Source: Ypsolopha sequella
Taxonomy: Eukaryota > Arthropoda > Insecta > Lepidoptera > Ypsolophidae
Assembly: GCA_934047225.1 (NCBI GenBank)
Contig: OW204012.1
Span: 9,796,001 to 9,860,000, forward strand
Length of the DNA stretch: 64,000 bases
Reading direction: 5' to 3'
Made by a program: the position numbers and the translations under genes. Under the pieces are notes generated by a model that did no database searches, was not told the DNA's origin, and saw nothing but the letters and a program-made list of their open reading frames with translations. Positions 11,043 through 24,036 of the stretch are shown piece by piece. Positions within the stretch are counted from its first letter, which is position 1; every line of letters starts with the position of its first letter.

Positions 11043-11285
11043 ATATAAAAATCGGCCAAGTGCGGGTCAGACTCGCGCACGAAGGGTGCGTACCATTATC
11101 TATTAAATATATAATCGGTTTTTTAGTATTTGTTATAGCGGCAACAGAAATACATCATCTGTGAAAATTTCAACTGTCTAACTATCACGGTTCATGAGAT
11201 ATACAGCCTGGTGAGAGACGGACAGCGGAGTCTTAGTAATAGGGTCCCGTTGGTTAGTTACCCTTTGGGTACGGAACTCTAAAAA
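11043..11285 (+). repeat. Family C repeat (short form)
   Basis: Begins CGGCCAAGTGCGGGTCAGAC and ends CCTTTGGGTACGGAACTCT. A further family piece follows at about 11345-11410. The same family is at 21670-23220, 34317-34742, 54583-55060, 61329-62168 and 63894-64000. Confidence 0.65.
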
Positions 11286-11559
11286 GAAGTAAAATAACTT
11301 AAAAAATATTTTATAAAAATACAATTTGGGTATCAAATTGTAGGTATTAAAAACGGACAGACGGACAGCGGAGTCTTGGTAATAGGGTCCCGTTGGTTAC
11401 TCTTTGGGAAAATGGGGGCGCCGACTTCAAAAGAACATTATGTTTCAGGAAAAAGTGCGAGTAGGGCTCTTGCCCTAATGGGCCCGTACTGATAAATCAA
11501 TTTGAACAAATAAAACAAAATTACAAACCTGTTTTTATCTTGATTTTTAACAAAAAAGC

Positions 11560-11686
11560 TTGATTAATCATATATTTATTATAAACAGTACCTAATAGGT
11601 AGTTAATTTGATATATATAAACACAATAAAAAACAACAATTTCAGCCCATTTAGGGCGGCATCAGTCGATGGTATTTTATAGGTAG
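11560..11686 (-). repeat. Penelope-like 3' end remnant
   Basis: On the minus strand it contains CTGATGCCGCCC, loop TAAAT, GGGCTGAAAT, the same order as the hairpin at 31389-31439 but with changed stem bases. It is cut by the family A element at 11691. Confidence 0.45.
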
Positions 11687-11690
11687 TTAA

Positions 11691-12104
11691 GGCGATATGC
11701 GAAAAAATACGGGTGTTTCTTTTCTGTGTATTTCATGAAATACACGGAAAATTTTAATACATTTCTGGTATATGCATTCTAACTATATAATCTAGGGGTT
11801 TGAAATTGGAAAACATGTTTGGATAAATTTTCCTCGATAGAAATAATTGTTGAAATGAGGTCTTCAAACACACTTTTTCTCCTCGTTTGACGAATAGGAA
11901 CCATATACAGAACCCAAACATATTTTATTAGGTGTGTTTCAACAATATCTAGAGATTTGATATTTAAAATTTTGTTAGCTATTTTAGTTTTTTCAATAAA
12001 AATATTAAACCAACTTTTTCCTTTTTGCCCTGAATCAGCCCCTCTCGCACTGCGCGATTTTTCGCTTGGAGTGACAGTGACAAAAATAAAATTTGCATAG
12101 CCTC
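11691..12104 (+). mobile_element. Family A TTAA element, copy 2
   Basis: 414 bp, starts GGCGATATGCGAA after TTAA (11687-11690) and ends GCATAGCCTC before TTAT, so the right duplication has one change. The minus-strand frame seen in copies 1 and 4 has a stop here. Confidence 0.8.
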
Positions 12105-13368
12105 TTATTAAGTATTTATATATTTATAAAAAATTTGTAAGGAGTCATGTTCGTACATCCGTCAAAACTACAATTTTTAGAGATTTCGTCCGTCGTTTTA
12201 ACTCAAAAACCATTCAACGGTTTTCTTTATTATCATTGTAGTGAACGGTCAACATAAAGGCTATAAGGAGTATGAAATAACGCTGAAGCTGAAAACGGGG
12301 AAGATTGAGTATAAACGAGCGGAGCCACGGGCGAAAAGCTAGTTAATATATAAATGAAACAAGTTGTAAAAGCGTTTTTGTTAAAATCAAGGTACTGTCC
12401 ATGTTTCATCAAGTGCCGACAATGACAAGTATAAATTAACTTATTTTTACGTATAAAATGTATGAAAGAAACTGCAAAATTAAGGGTCGGTATAATGTCA
12501 GATGCACAATTTCAAATGAGCATAAAACATTGTGTAACTTGGTCAATCGGTTTAATAAAAATAATATAGATAAAAGACTATAGGGCTGATATTCGTGCAG
12601 AAGCAAAAACGCAAAAGCTTTAAGTTCGCTCGATAGAAAAAAAATATGAAGTTACCTCTATATTTCATGTTTTTCGAGTGTTAAAGGACCTTTCTTAAAA
12701 CAGTTTGCCTTGAAATTTGTATTAAAAATAAGAAAACAAATGACCCCGTATAATTGCACGGGGATTTTGAATAATTCTGTTTCGTTTTCATTTAATTTAA
12801 CATCTAAGAATTGGCGCTTACGTCGATTTATTCTGAGACAAGGCGGCGACAAGATATCTCGGTCGCACGCGCTTTTTGTTCCATGCTTTGTTTCGTCACT
12901 CACCCGTCGGTCAGTTGTGATCGCTCCGTTGAGACGGGAGGGCTACGTTTTTGCGCTCTCGACGTCCCGGTTTCGTAATTTAAATAAATCTCGTAATTTG
13001 AAACATGGGAAATAAATGCAACCAATGTAAAAAATGGAATAAAAATGTTTTACGAGTGAAAATAAAGCAGTGGATGAAAGTAATGCAAAGGTACGCCATT
13101 ACTTAACAAAATAAGTAGATAGGTCATGTTTTATTAAAGATGTTGAACTAAAGGTTGTCCCACCCAATGGACTAATGAATATCGCTATGTTTTTCGTCTG
13201 AGGTATTTTTTTAGCTTACAATTTAATATCACAATAAATATGGTTGATGGATGTGGAAGAGGCGAAAGAGTTGTGTCTGGATCGTAGCAGATGGAAATCT
13301 GTAGTCTCTGCCTAGCTGCCTACCCCTCTGGGAGACTAACAAAACCTTATCTCACCATCACCATCGGC
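12105..13368. other. Unassigned DNA, small Penelope-like scrap
   Basis: Around 12390-12450, CATCAAGTGCCGACAATGAC matches, inverted, the sequence just before the endonuclease piece at 29345. The remainder, including a GC-richer part at 12830-12990, has no convincing gene. A 101-codon open frame at 12710-13015 shows no recognisable motif. Confidence 0.4.
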
Positions 13369-14788
13369 GTATCGACGTATTCTCGTATCGGCGTATCGAC
13401 GTATCGACGTATCGTCGTATCGACGTATTGCCGTATCGTCGTATCGTCGTATCCCCGTATCGACGTATCGGCGTATCGACGTATCGGCGTATCGACGTAT
13501 CGTTGTATCGACGTATCGTCGTATCGACGTATCGACGTATCGGCGTATCGACGTATCGTTGTATCGACGTATCGTTGTATCGACGTATCGTCGTATCAAC
13601 GTATCGGCGTATCGACGTATCGGCGTATCGACGTATCGGCGTATCGACGTATCGTTGTATCGTCGTATCCCCGTATCGACGTATCGTTGTATCGACGTAT
13701 CCCCGTATCGACGTATCGACGTATCGACGTATCGGCGTATCGACGTATCGTTGTATCGACGTATCCCCGTATCGACGTATCGACGTATCGGCGTATTGAC
13801 GTATCGTTGTATCGACGTATCGTCGTATCGACGTATCGGCGTATCGACGTATCGGCGTATCGACGTATTGACGTATCGTTGTATCGACGTATCGGTGTAT
13901 CGACGTATCTTCGTATCGACGTATCGGTGTATCGACGTATCGGCATATCGACGTATCGTTGTATCGACGTATCCCCGTATCGACGTATTGACGTATCGAC
14001 GTATCGGCGTATCGACGTATCGTTGTATCGACGTATCCCCGTATCGACGTATCGACGTATCGGCGTATTGACGTATCGTTGTATCGACGTATCCCCGTAT
14101 CGACGTATCGTCGTATCGACGTATCGGCGTATCGACGTATCGGCGTATCGGCGTATCGACGTATCGTTGTATCGACGTATCGTTGTATCGTCGTATCCTC
14201 GTATCGTCGTATCCTCGTATCGACGTATCGTCGTATCGCCGTATCGGCGTATCGACGTATCCTCGTATCGACGTATCGTCGTATCGACGTATTGCCGTAT
14301 CGTCGTATCGTCGTATCCCCGTATCGACGTATCGTCGTATCGACGTATCGGCGTATCGACGTATCGGCGTATCGACGTATCGTTGTATCGACGTATCGTC
14401 GTATCGACGTATCGACGTATCGGCGTATCGACGTATCGTTGTATCGACGTATCGTTGTATCGACGTATCGTCGTATCGACGTATCGGCGTATCGACGTAT
14501 CGGCGTATCGACGTATCGTTGTATCGTCGTATCCCCGTATCGACGTATCGTTGTATCGACGTATCCCCGTATCGACGTATCGACGTATCGACGTATCGAC
14601 GTATCGACGTATCGGCGTATCGACGTATCGTTGTATCGACGTATCCCCGTATCGACGTATCGACGTATCGGTGTATTGACGTATCGTTGTATCGACGTAT
14701 CCCCGTATCGACTTATCGTCGTATCGACGTATCGACGTATCGGCGTATCGTTGTATCGACGTATCGTTGTATCGACGTATCGTTGTAT
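13369..14788. repeat. 8-bp minisatellite, about 177 units of GTATCGNN
   Basis: Every unit starts GTAT with rare exceptions and is followed by C or T and three variable bases (GTATCGAC, GTATCGGC, GTATCGTT, GTATCGTC, GTATCCCC, GTATTGAC and others). Unit starts checked across the array all fall on multiples of 8 from 13369, so there is no net 1-7 bp indel. GTATCGAC often alternates with a variable unit, giving a 16-bp dimer. The open frames it makes on both strands are by-products of a stop-poor repeat. Confidence 0.95.
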
Positions 14789-16440
14789 CATCATCGTTAT
14801 CATTATCTTTGCAAGTATGACTTTCGAAAAATAAAATTTTAAAATATAAAAATTAGATGCAAACACAATTACGCAAAAAAATGCCATTGCGAACAAACCG
14901 TTTTGTCAACTGGGTTGAATTTTATACATCGTAGATGCATTATACTTATTATTGAAAACTAGCACGTGCACGGGTTAATGACCGCGGATCCACACCGCTC
15001 GTGGGAGCTAAGAAATAGCGCTCGCGGCCGGTGACGGCCGGTCGCGCAAACAGTTGAGGTGCGGGGTTGCGGGGGCAAAATCACTAATTTGTCCAGGTTT
15101 ATACGCAGCCTTAAGTCGTACAGTGTAACAACGAAAGCCAAGCCAAGCCAAAGCCATGCGTTATGCCAACGTCACTGCTGCCTCGTGCCACGCGAGCCTG
15201 CGCACGCGCTCCTACTGCAGCCGCCGTGGATGGGGAAGCTACGTCTGTCAATATTAAGAGTATGACATAGCCAAAACAAAAACCAGTTCCGGGCGTGGCT
15301 TATTCTATTTTACGATAGCGCGCGGGGGGAAATTCGTCCCGGTCTCTAAGCTCGCGTCACCATAGCAAAAATACGAATAGAGTGGACGAGGCAGGGTCAA
15401 AAGTAATACGTATTTTATTTTATCTAATTTATTAGTGTATTTCGATCATCGTCACACGGCATTGATCCTACTTGCTATCACGTCGGGACGTAAATTTATT
15501 ATGGTCGGCTAAAAGTGGTTTTTTGAGTGTTTGATTTATCAGTTGACCCTCGGAACATTTCAGACACTCCTTTAGAGATACATAATAATATTGTGACGGT
15601 TAATTGTCACCATTACCCATTCTTTAAATATTTTTCGCCCGTTGAGCTGGTTTTACACTTGCGGGAAAATAAATTTGACCAAAAATTTCTTTACAAAAAT
15701 TTTTTACCAAAGTTGTTATTACAAAAAGTGGAAACTAACAAATATTCTCAGAAGGAATGCACCACGTCACTATCTATCTCACTGTAGCCTATATCAATTA
15801 TGCCTCTCTCATTCAACCACGTTTAACTGCGTTACTATCTCATTCCAACTCATTTTAAATAGCGTCACTATTTATCTCACTCTAACGCGTGTTAAATGGC
15901 ATTTCTAATGAACGTCAAATATTTTTACTGCCCGCCACTCTTTCATTCTAAATTTTGATTATTTAAAAAAATACGCAGCTCCTTTGGTAGTAAAATAGCA
16001 ATAACTTTTTTTTCAAAAGTAATACACAGAAATTGCCAGATCATTTGAAAAACAATATTTGATGAGCCATTATTCAAGACAATTTGCAAAACTAACATAG
16101 GACATTTTTTTTCAGGGTGTGGTATCGAACTAACCTAATTAGAAAAAATTGCTCATAAATTGGGTTTTTATTTTTCTTCCTGGTGTAACAGCATTTCAAG
16201 GTTTATTTTTGACTTTATCAATAGCATGACTATTCAGAGTTGCGCAACAAAAATTTGATTCTTAGAATTTAGAACTGGTTAGCTTTGACTCTCAAAAATC
16301 TATTCGAATTTATAAAAGTACCATCAACTCGAAGACTATCTACTTTTTGCTGAGGTCATAATTTGATATTCTGGTCAGTCATGAGCTGGCCTACCAGCCT
16401 TCCAAGGGGAAGCGTTGACTTTTGGGACACCTGTTTACCC
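14789..16440. other. Unassigned DNA with a GC-rich patch
   Basis: A GC-rich segment (about 14960-15370) with GCTCGCGGCCGGTGACGGCC and GCGCACGCGC motifs follows the minisatellite. It could be a regulatory or repeat end, but nothing bounds it. The rest is AT-rich with no recognised gene. Confidence 0.35.
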
Positions 16441-18212
16441 TTGGGATAAATCGCCAAGTGTTTAAAATATAGAAATTTATTTGTATCATAGTTTGAAATG
16501 TTCAGGTCCCTTTACGCAAAATGAAAAAACAAAACTCTTTTAGGATTAATTTGTTGTCCCTATTTTTGTCTGTTTGTCCGTTTGTCTAGGCAATTTTTCT
16601 AGGTAAAATCAATAAATGCTAATATTTACAGCCCTGTAAAATATACGTATTATAACGTTTTTATGGCCTTTTGTTTAACTTTTTCATACAAATTTTCTCC
16701 TTATGAAAATATAGAGATCAACACTTCACATAATATTTTGCATTTGAAAGAAAGCACAGAAAGGAACTGTAGAACAAATAATGTAAAAAATATAAAACCA
16801 TATCTTTCTATTCTAAAGGGATTAATAATTTACTGTTTGTTCAATGTGGCGATAGCTTTGTTTATTATTTTTTTTTCTTTGTTACAAAGATAACAAATAT
16901 TTTCATACAAGGTTAAGGTTAAGGGCTATTTTTCCGAATTTGTAACAAAATATTAAGAAATAATTATAACGGTAAAGTACAACTTTTAGCTAAGACAATT
17001 TATTTTTAAAAGTTTGCTATATGCATAAACATATTTTAATGATATTATGGTATCTTCAAAATAATTGGATTTTCCATAAGCGTGATATCAGATTATTTAA
17101 GAAATTTACGGCTGGTATCACGACGACGGATAAGCCAATTATTTTATTACTATTGTAATATAATTAAAAATATGTAAATGCATACAGCAGACTTTTAACT
17201 ATAAGTTTTCTTAACTAAAAGTTGTATTTTTACTTATTGAAATTGTATTTCTCATCAAGAAGTGCAAGATGACAAGATATTCAAAATAAGTTAATTGAAT
17301 TTGTGAAATGGTTTCAGGTCAAAACCGTTTTCCATGAAACGGTAATTGTTTATACTTAGCAAAGTGTGTAAACTTAGTCATCTTAACATGAACGACGCCT
17401 GTATTTCTCTCTTTTTTATTTCCAGTATAGATAAAAATATACAAACTTGTTAAACTTTGCGTAAAAACGAGGCAATAGTGACGATATCCTGACAGCTATT
17501 ATGATGGTGTTTTATCAAATTTTGCTTTTTGGGCTGTATAGAGACGTAGTTAGATGCCACTAGAATATACTCATGAAAAAAGATATGAAGAAAATAAGCT
17601 GTAGACTTCACATTCGGTTTATACCTATTGTATGAATTTTAAGAAAAATACAGGGGTAAAGGGACCTCTTAAGGAAACCCTTGTATTAAACTATTTGTTA
17701 TCTTAGTAAAAAATAATTCAAGGTAAAAAATAAACAAAGCTATCGCCACATTGAACAGTAGATAATTAATCCCTTTAGAATAGAACGACATGGTTTTCAT
17801 ATTTTTTACATTATTTGTTCAACAATTCCTTTCTGTGTTGACTTTTAAATGCAAAATATTAACTCAAGTGTTCATCCCTACATTTTCATAGTGAGAAAAT
17901 TTGTATGATAAACGTAAAAACCTAAAACGTAATATAAATAAAAACGTCAAAAGTATGTTTTTACAGCTCTATAGAGGGCCGTTTATATTGGTATTTATTA
18001 ATTTTACCCAGAAAAAATTGTCTAGACAAACGGACAGACAGACAAACATAGGGATAACAAATTAATCCTAAAAGAGTTTAATTGTTTTCATTTTGCGTAA
18101 CAGAACCTGAACATGTACCGACAGGATTATCTACGATCTAATAATTTTGCCATGCACTGTAAATATTTCAAAATAAATTTCTATATTTTAAATGCTTGGC
18201 GATTCATCCCAA
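16441..18212. mobile_element. Large foldback element, about 1.8 kb
   Basis: Arms of roughly 470 and 535 bp begin TTGGGATAAATCGCCAAG and end as its inverse (CTTGGCGATTCATCCCAA). They share TCCTAAAAGAG, GACAAACGG and AGCTATCGCCACATTGAAC blocks. The spacer (about 16914-17677) resembles the element at 36518-37164. Several unequal changes show it is old. No coding. Confidence 0.7.
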
Positions 18213-19018
18213 GTAAGTGTACCTATATAATTTGTAAAAAACTTCACTTATTGGACCTGAAATGGAGAGCCAATACTAGAGGGTAATTTCACGAAAAGGT
18301 CATTGACCTTTGTTACAGATCTCAGTAAGTATAAGTAAATTAATTTGGGTTTCAATAACGATCACAAAATTATTCTTTTAGAGTAACATATATTATTTTC
18401 CCGCATAAAAGTATGAATTCATTCCAAATTCATTCAGTTTTGTTGTTATGACTATGGCACGATGTAGCTAAATCACTCATACGCATATTTTGTTGAGTTT
18501 TTAACGGCAGGAATATGATGCTCCTCGAAATATTACTTTATAAAATTAATTTCAATGTGTTTTGAAGTAGTTTTGGGAGATATTTATAGCTTGAAAAAAA
18601 GGGCACAGATTCCACGTCTTACGGGCGCCAACGCTAGGCGTAGACTGACAATATCTTGCTGCCGCTGACTGCATCAGTGGATTTACGTATTTTTGGAAAA
18701 AGGGGGTGCTTTTTTTGACCCGAATAACGTGGTATTTGGAAAATGAATAGATATCATTCACACTAATTTTATTAAAAAAAACCAACAAAATCGCGAAAGC
18801 GATACCTGAAACAAAATCGATAAGAATTGTGCAATAGAGGGTTACAAAAAAATTCATTGACAGTACAAATATGAATCGATTAAAGTGGTTTGTGGAAAAT
18901 GAATACCTTAAAGTTCAACCAAAAACATGTATTTTTTTCATGGCTATACGTAACCTAATTATTGCAACAAAATCATCTGAAAGCTGACATTTTATTTCTG
19001 TTTGTATTTTCGTTCCCC
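18213..19018. other. Unassigned AT-rich DNA
   Basis: No gene or bounded repeat recognised. A minus-strand frame at 18552-18857 has some hydrophobic residues but no supporting signals. Confidence 0.4.
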
Positions 19019-19022
19019 TTAA

Positions 19023-20331
19023 GGCGATTACCATCGCCAAATTAGCAGCTCAATATTTGTCAGTACGAATATCAACGGAAACGACATTGAAATAACGTTC
19101 ATATCAGCGCGCAATGCATAGAGGCTGTTACCACAGATTATATAGTAGTTACTACGTAACAGATACTTCTCTTCCTTGTAAAACGAAAATACCTACCAAA
19201 ATTGCACGCTACGCATAGCTACACTATCTACTGTCAGGAAATACATGCAAAAATGCATCTAAGGGGCTGGACTTAGCGTTGATAATACTAAGTACAGCGC
19301 GCGGTATAGAGGCGTCGTCGGCGGCGCGACACGCCGCGCCGTGCGTTTTCAATAGGGTCGACACGACGAGGCGAAAAAAAAAAAATTTAGTAGGCAAGTT
19401 CTTTTATTTAATTTACAAAATATTGATTCATTACAGATCAATCAATATTTTGTAAATTAAATAAATCTTAATTAAACGTAGGTAATTGAGCTCTGTTCCA
19501 CACACACCACGCGTTTGGTAGAAAGAGATAGTTGCGAAATTCAATCGGACGAGCCTGCAATGCGTGCGAGTGAAGAAAGCTCGGCCGGCTACAACAAATT
19601 CAAATTGTAATTATATCAATTAACAAAAATAATAAGCAGCTCAGTTAGGTACCTTTATTTAAATAAATATTCTCAATCCTAGATTACTTGCCGCTAAGCA
19701 CACGAAAACGAAATGTCCATCGTACTTCCCTCATCTCCAGGTAATTTAAAAAATGATAATGACTTAAAAAGTTCCGGTCGCAAGACATCCGAAAAAGGCA
19801 CAATGCCGTACAGTAGCTATAATTTTCGTATTTCCGGGAGAACATAAATACACACAACTACGTTTGGCGAGCACGACGCGTGGCAGCCCACTGGCGGGGA
19901 AATCACTCTGGTTATGCCTAATTATTATTACCAATCGCGGCAGCTACGCTCAAGTGACGGGGCCCTGCTGTTACGACGCTCGCTGCGTCCTTGAGAGGGC
20001 GAAATAGGAGAAAATTATACTTTTCACTTGGACGTGATTGTTCGATTGAATAATCTTATGTTACGTTTATAGCTATCAAGTTTATCTATTTATCAAAGCA
20101 TAAATTAATTCAATCGGCCAAGCCACTTAAGAGCAGTAGGAAATTTAAGCCAAAAAACACCATTCAGTTGAAAATTTTTCTCATAAAGAAGTTTTGGTGG
20201 TATGGAAAAGAAAAATGTTGCATATGTTGTCTTAGCGTTGATTATTCATAATAGATTTTTTTATTATTTTTGGTTTGGCCATAAACGAGGCATAGCCTTT
20301 AGAATGTACCCATTTGGCGATAGTAAGGCCC
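19023..20331 (+). mobile_element. Family B TTAA element, copy 2, interrupted
   Basis: Ends GGCGATTACCATCGCC and GGCGATAGTAAGGCCC between TTAA copies (19019-19022, 20332-20335) inside the palindromic site CCCC-TTAA-GGGG. The family sequence is split at 19132-19966 by another insertion. Confidence 0.85.
19132..19966. mobile_element. 835-bp insertion with 8-bp duplication
   Basis: The octamer GCTGTTAC is present on both sides (19124-19131, 19967-19974). Family B copies have it once, which proves an insertion. Eight base pairs is the hAT-type length, but the ends (CACAGATTA / GGGGCCCT) are not inverted repeats. It contains a hairpin at about 19403-19462 (ATTTAATTTACAAAATATTGATT arms) and GC-rich parts. 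Confidence 0.7.
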
Positions 20332-20649
20332 TTAAGGGGCAGGTAATCGACAGAAACATTGTGGACTACGCTGATGTATGTTACCTTGACCTTACGGAAG
20401 AATTGCTAGATACTCGATCGTATCCTCAATCTCTGCATAAGGTACATCTTTGGTCTCCGCAAAAATTACCATGTGTCACGGTTTCGATATGAGTTAACTT
20501 GGATTAGAATCCGAAAATGGCGTAATGCCCATATTGTCACGCTTCTTTATAATGTCCTAAATCATCCCTTTTCTCCTCCTCACCTCAAAGATCGGTTTGT
20601 CAGACTTGATTCCCATGGCCACCTTCAGCGGCTTAGTAAATCTCTGCTC

Positions 20650-21040
20650 CTTCGTATCATCCACCCATCTATCCATCAGCCTAGTTCGTACACTGCTGGA
20701 CATAAGCCTTTCCAGGACTTTGCCACTCCCGGTGGTCATCCTGGAAGAATTGCCCATACTCACACACGCTGGGCAGGCGGGTTGGTGAGCTCGGTGCCGG
20801 AACCCTCGCACCAGTGACATCGCTGCACATCACCAGTCTGTTCTATATAAGGCCCGGCTATTAGGGATGGATATACCGCCATCAATCGGTCCCAGGCATG
20901 GTGGGCCTCCTGGTTTTTTGCCTGTGAGCTGTCCTCTTACTCTCCCCCGAATTACTTCGAGGGGGTCTCCAAGTAAGATGGTGGTACCTCCACAGTCGAG
21001 CCCGGCATCAGTTCTACCACCCCTAATACAAAACAAAGAC
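20650..21040 (-). mobile_element. LINE 3' end (family E), minus orientation
   Basis: Read on the minus strand it runs from CTTACTTGGAGACCCCCTCG to GTCCAGCAGTG and a GATGGATGG tail. The same unit lies on the plus strand at 60900-61215 and, interrupted, at 35740-36430. It matches the 3' ends of non-LTR elements common in Lepidoptera; no reverse transcriptase part is left. Confidence 0.65.
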
Positions 21041-21669
21041 AATTAGTTCTATTCGTTTACAATATCTGCAATCCGCTTCTGGAATAGCCTACCTTTGTTC
21101 GTTCGAGATTCGCCAACAATAGCTGTTTAAAAAAAAAAACTTTATGCAAAAATTTTTTTATTTAACATAAGTTGATATTTTCGTTTGTTTGTTTCTCCTA
21201 TGCGGTCGAAGTCCGGTCAAAAGGCCGTCTCTATGTAAATAAAATGAAGAGTACAAGGCTAGAACGATGAATGTCCAAAATAGTAGTTTATGCTACAAGG
21301 GCGAAAAGGAATAAATTAAGAGGACGATGTCGCGGTAAAAAGCTAGTGAATGATAAATAGGTAATATTTTTTGAAATTTGACATTGACAGATGCAACGTA
21401 ACGAATAGAACATTCAGCGTTTCAACTGTTCACACACATTTCACAGTGTTATCGCAGTGACTCACAGTATTCTAGTGGATGATACTTAGACGAAATTAAT
21501 GAGATTCGCAAGTGCTACCAAAGTCAATAATAAAATATAAAAAATATTTTTCAATGCAAGTGCTTGTAAAGGCCTACTTTTTAGAGCTCTCTGTGCAATT
21601 AATTTATTTAATAATTTACATAATTAGGCGGCCACTTGTTTCAATAGTACATCTTTTGTCAATTTTTTA

Positions 21670-23220
21670 GGGTTCCGTAGTACCTAAAAGGTACAAAAGG
21701 AACTGTTTCGGATAAAATGATTATTTTGTAACGTATTTGACAGTGGTCTATGGTATTTTGTCTATGGACACTTGGAGCTGTCACGAAAGACGGGGAAATG
21801 TTTTTGGAATAATCGAGGTTGATTTTTGGTATATAAAGAGATAAAACCGGGGATAAATTGATGTGGATATCATATAAACATTTGTGAGTCAGGGTTTGAC
21901 TATATTGCTGGGAAGGCACCTTTTGGTACTGTTCCTTTTGTGTGACATAACCTGCATACACGCGGTTTTCAACAAGTGTTAAAACATTGACCGGTTACCA
22001 TATCTTCCGGGTTTTGGATGCATCCAGGGGATAGGTGGGTTGTGTTTAGGGTTCTCCGTGGAGGTGATCAACGTGACACAACACCGGCACACACTTGGAC
22101 TCCGTTTACGAGAGGGACTCTACTACGGACATCTCCTAAGTACCACTTTCTGGTAGGAACATTTTGTACTTACCTATTTTAGAATATAAGCAGCTTATAT
22201 TTACACGGATGTAGATTAGGGACAGCTTATGGGCCCCTGTTCCAACTTCTAACAATAGTTTATACCACAGGAACCTTTATGGTGAGACTCCGTTGTCTGT
22301 CCGTCCGTCTGTCTGTATGTGACAGCCTCATAACTTTAGCACCGTTAAAGAAAAATACATGAAATTTTGCACAAAAATAGCATTAATTTGGCCACATATC
22401 ACGGTGTAAAAAAATGAAATATTTGAAATACCTAGTTCAAAATATTTTCAAAACAAAAGTGAGAAAAAAAAATTATCCTAAAAATACAATATGGGTATCA
22501 AATTGTAGATATTAAGAAGTTGATTATAAAAATATATACTTTTACTATATTTACGGGCACTGGTTTTGAGAAATCTTTAAAAAAAATTGAGCCCAAATAA
22601 GATATATAAAAACAAGTGCGAGTCGGACTCGCACACGAAGGGCTCCGTATCATTATCTATAAAAATGGCAAATGCATGTATGGGAGCCCCCTTAAATATT
22701 TATTTTATTCTGTTTTTTAGTAGTTGTTATAGCGGCAACAGAAATACATCATCTGTGAAAATTGTAACTGTCTAACTATCACGGTTCATGAGATACAGCC
22801 TGGTGATAGACGGACAGACAGACGGACAGCGGAGTCTTAGTCCACTGGTTACCCTTTGGGTACGGAACCCTAAATAAAAAGTAAAATAAACAAAAAGAAA
22901 TATTTTATAAAAATACAATATGGGTATCAAATTGTAGGTATTAAAAAGCTGATTGTAAAAATATATGGTTTGACTATATTTAAATTTAAATGCATCTATT
23001 TCGAGATGCCCTTGAAAAACCATAGAAAATGTATGTCCCCCCCTTATCTCCAAAACCGGTGAACCAAAAAATATTAAAAAATCATGGTAGGTACTATGTG
23101 TTTACTTAAGAAAAATAAAGCGGTTGAGTAATTCCCGAAAAAAAAAGACAAAATTAAATTTATCATCCACAATACGGAACCCTAGGCACGCGAGTCTGAC
23201 TCGCACTTGGCCGGTTTTTT
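21670..23220. repeat. Compound family C repeat cluster
   Basis: Several family C modules follow each other: GGTTCCGTAGTACCTAAAAGG at the left, GGTGAGACTCCGTTGTCTG at 22279, a reversed short form at 22611-22872 and the end CGCACTTGGCCGG at 23200. Internal blocks (AAAATACAATATGGGTATCAAATTG) are present twice. Non-coding; probably nested or rearranged copies. Confidence 0.65.
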
Positions 23221-23650
23221 TTTGTATAAATACACAATTTTGCTTGACGCAGAAACTTACCTGATCGTTAATTTAACTAAACAACATGCAGCCCGTTTCA
23301 TTTATTTTCTTCTTAATTTTGGTGAGTATAAACAATTTCTTGATCTCCTTCTTTCTCTAGCCCTCTTCCGATTGGCGTTTTTCCTTGTGTCAAATTTAGT
23401 GTTAAATAAGATTCCTAGATGGCACTGTCATATACTTTAGCAACAGAATCAAAGACAAAATTTGTACAGATTCCAAACAAACCAAACATCACTTTGACAT
23501 TGATTGCTATTATCTGGCGGAAAGTCAAGAACTAAGAAAAAAAAAACAACGAGAAAAACCTAAACTTTTTTAAACTTCTTCTTTATAATGGTGAAGGGGC
23601 CATGCGGTATAGAATGTGTTAATGTTTAACTTTAAACTCTCGCGTTTCGT
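23221..23650. other. Unassigned DNA
   Basis: No recognisable gene or bounded element. AT-rich with short homopolymers. Confidence 0.4.
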
Positions 23651-23812
23651 ACACATTATAATATATATAATCGGGTCTACCGCGATCAATTTTTACCTTT
23701 TAACGAAAAGGGGACAACCCTTTCATAAAAAAGGGTAAAAAAGGGTGTCCCCTTTTCGTAAAAAAGGTAAAAATTTATCGCGGTAGACCCGATTATATAT
23801 ATTATTATGTGG
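23651..23812. repeat. Near-perfect palindrome, about 160 bp
   Basis: ATCGGGTCTACCGCGAT followed by AAAAGGGGACA is mirrored as TGTCCCCTTTT ... ATCGCGGTAGACCCGAT, centre near 23731. Would form a long hairpin. Mobile foldback element likely, but the ends are not resolved. Confidence 0.75.
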
Positions 23813-24036
23813 AAATGTTTCTTTCTTGCATCTTATTGTTGTCATATTGAAATTATCTTCTAACAGCAATCTGCTTGTTTTGAAAGGTGTAAATTTGCAA
23901 AATAGCCGCTGCAAGACTAGCGGTTACGATACACAAGAAATAATTAACATATACCTTTCCATTTTCCTTTCCATACAAATCGTCATCGCTAAAATGCCAA
24001 CATATTAGTTTCGTTGTGAGGTTTAATTTTGTTGAT

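Noticed and set aside
12710..13015. 101-codon gene
   Set aside because: No recognisable feature; opposite strand is also open, as expected in a locally GC-richer patch.
13369..14788. CRISPR-like array
   Set aside because: Units are only 8 bp with no unique spacers, and the organism is an animal.
13291..14896. Open frames of up to 512 codons on both strands rich in YRRIDVS / RRYVDT
   Set aside because: They follow from an 8-bp stop-poor repeat read in any frame; no start context, domain or non-repeat extension supports a protein.
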